From Acanthaster planci (lineage: Eukaryota > Echinodermata > Asteroidea > Valvatida > Acanthasteridae), in the NCBI RefSeq assembly GCF_001949145.1, contig NW_019091676.1, positions 192,231-254,230 of the forward strand: a DNA stretch of 62,000 nt, in the 5' to 3' direction. Positions 61,225 through 62,000 of this stretch are shown here, piece by piece. A model generated the notes under the pieces. The model saw only the letters and a list, made by a program, of their open reading frames with translations, was not told the DNA's origin and did not search any database. How positions within the stretch are numbered: the first letter of the stretch is position 1; the number at the start of each line of letters is the position of its first letter. The translations under genes were made by a program, and so were the position numbers.

Positions 61225-62000
61225 GAAAGTGGTGACGCGCTTCACCGCTCATGTTACGTAATAAACGAAAAGGCAATGAAAGAAATTCGACTCGGGGGCT
61301 ACTACAAATCCACTGCTAACATTCCCCATTCTTCCCAAATAAACTTACTTCTCTGCACGGTGATTCTGTGATATCAATCACATTATATAAATGGAGACTT
61401 TGGACTGTAACAGGCATGTACATGAACAACAAAAAGATGGCTGTTTCAAGATGTTTGGTCTCACTGGCCTCATCAACACTTCCCTGTAAAAATTCGTTCC
61501 AGAGCATAATGTCCCCCACTCGGGGGATTTTAGGTTTGTTTTTGTTTGTTTGGGGGATACTTCTTTGAACTTTTCAGCCACGTGTCATCTTGTCATGCTT
61601 TCTTGTGGCAATCTTGCCGAGAGCCATTTTAATAGACACTAAAAGGAAAATTATTTTTTTAAATTCTGGTTAACCATCTCAATAAAAACAGGCGGAAAAA
61701 AACAAATCTGCTTCAAGCACTCGTTGATTTTTTAAATGGATTACATGGTTAACCTTATATATCATACCCATAGTTATCCTCAGACACAGCAAGGATATCT
61801 GATCCCATTTTCCTGATTATTGTTTACGTTAACAGCCTTTTGAGCTAATGGAGATGAGAGGTCTCAGAACTCAGTTTCAATGAAAAGTTAACTTTGTAAT
61901 TTTTCCAAGGGAAAACACCTGCAGTTTAGTACCCTGACCGTCATATTCAGAAACAAGTGCTAAAGTGAAGTGTTGTAAAATTTGCCAGGCCACAGTACCT
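61225..62000. other. non-coding flank
   Basis: Upstream of the candidate gene above. No gene or repeat recognised up to the window end. Confidence 0.4.

Noticed and set aside
52143-62000. CRISPR array or bacterial operon features
   Set aside because: Spliced genes, SINEs and LINE remains show eukaryotic DNA; the repeats are minisatellites without spacers.

Overview
The window looks like nuclear DNA from a marine invertebrate. It has spliced genes with GT-AG introns, AT-rich non-coding sequence, palindromic (catgta)-type microsatellites, tRNA-derived SINEs, MITEs and a degenerate non-LTR retrotransposon. Tandem collagen-C1q genes fit an invertebrate deuterostome (echinoderm, hemichordate or cephalochordate) best, but a mollusc or annelid cannot be excluded from sequence alone. 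Coding density is low. All confidently recognised genes lie on the minus strand.

Layout. 4.97-9.83 kb: a three-exon gene whose splice phases join into one 574-residue reading frame, a TAK1-like (TKL) kinase with an HGD instead of HRD catalytic loop, followed by an NHL-type beta-propeller. 1.5-2.9 kb and 10.4-12.3 kb: two old copies of one dispersed segment carrying a 36-bp repeat. 14.4-19.1 kb: a large diverged inverted duplication with paralogous terminal exons at its outer ends. 19.95-20.37 kb: a small two-exon Cys-rich candidate. 20.7-26.9 kb: SINE and MITE insertions and minisatellites, no gene recognised.

27.2-59.9 kb is a tandemly duplicated array. It holds two secreted collagen-C1q genes (27.25-28.08 and 53.78-54.62 kb), one decayed C1q fragment (51.45-51.64 kb) and a two-exon pro-protein with a Spaetzle/neurotrophin-like cystine knot (40.56-41.88 kb). 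The array has three copies of one element (33.1, 45.7 and 59.6 kb) that has a CCAAT box, a TATA-like TTTAAA and a splice donor. Each copy lies 4-5 kb upstream of one of the three intact genes, and each gene begins with a splice acceptor at or just before its ATG. Inference: unrelated secreted recognition or cytokine-type genes share a duplicated promoter and 5' untranslated exon. The duplicated spacer at 46.1-49.4 kb carries the last 15 codons of the cystine-knot gene, so a breakpoint lies inside that gene.

60.35-61.17 kb: a candidate 5' end of another secreted or membrane gene, with a TATA-like box, a signal or anchor segment and a PAN/apple-like cysteine spacing. Collagen-C1q proteins and Spaetzle-type ligands act in recognition and signalling of innate immunity or development, and TAK1-like kinases act downstream of such receptors. 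That the loci work together is inference from proximity only.
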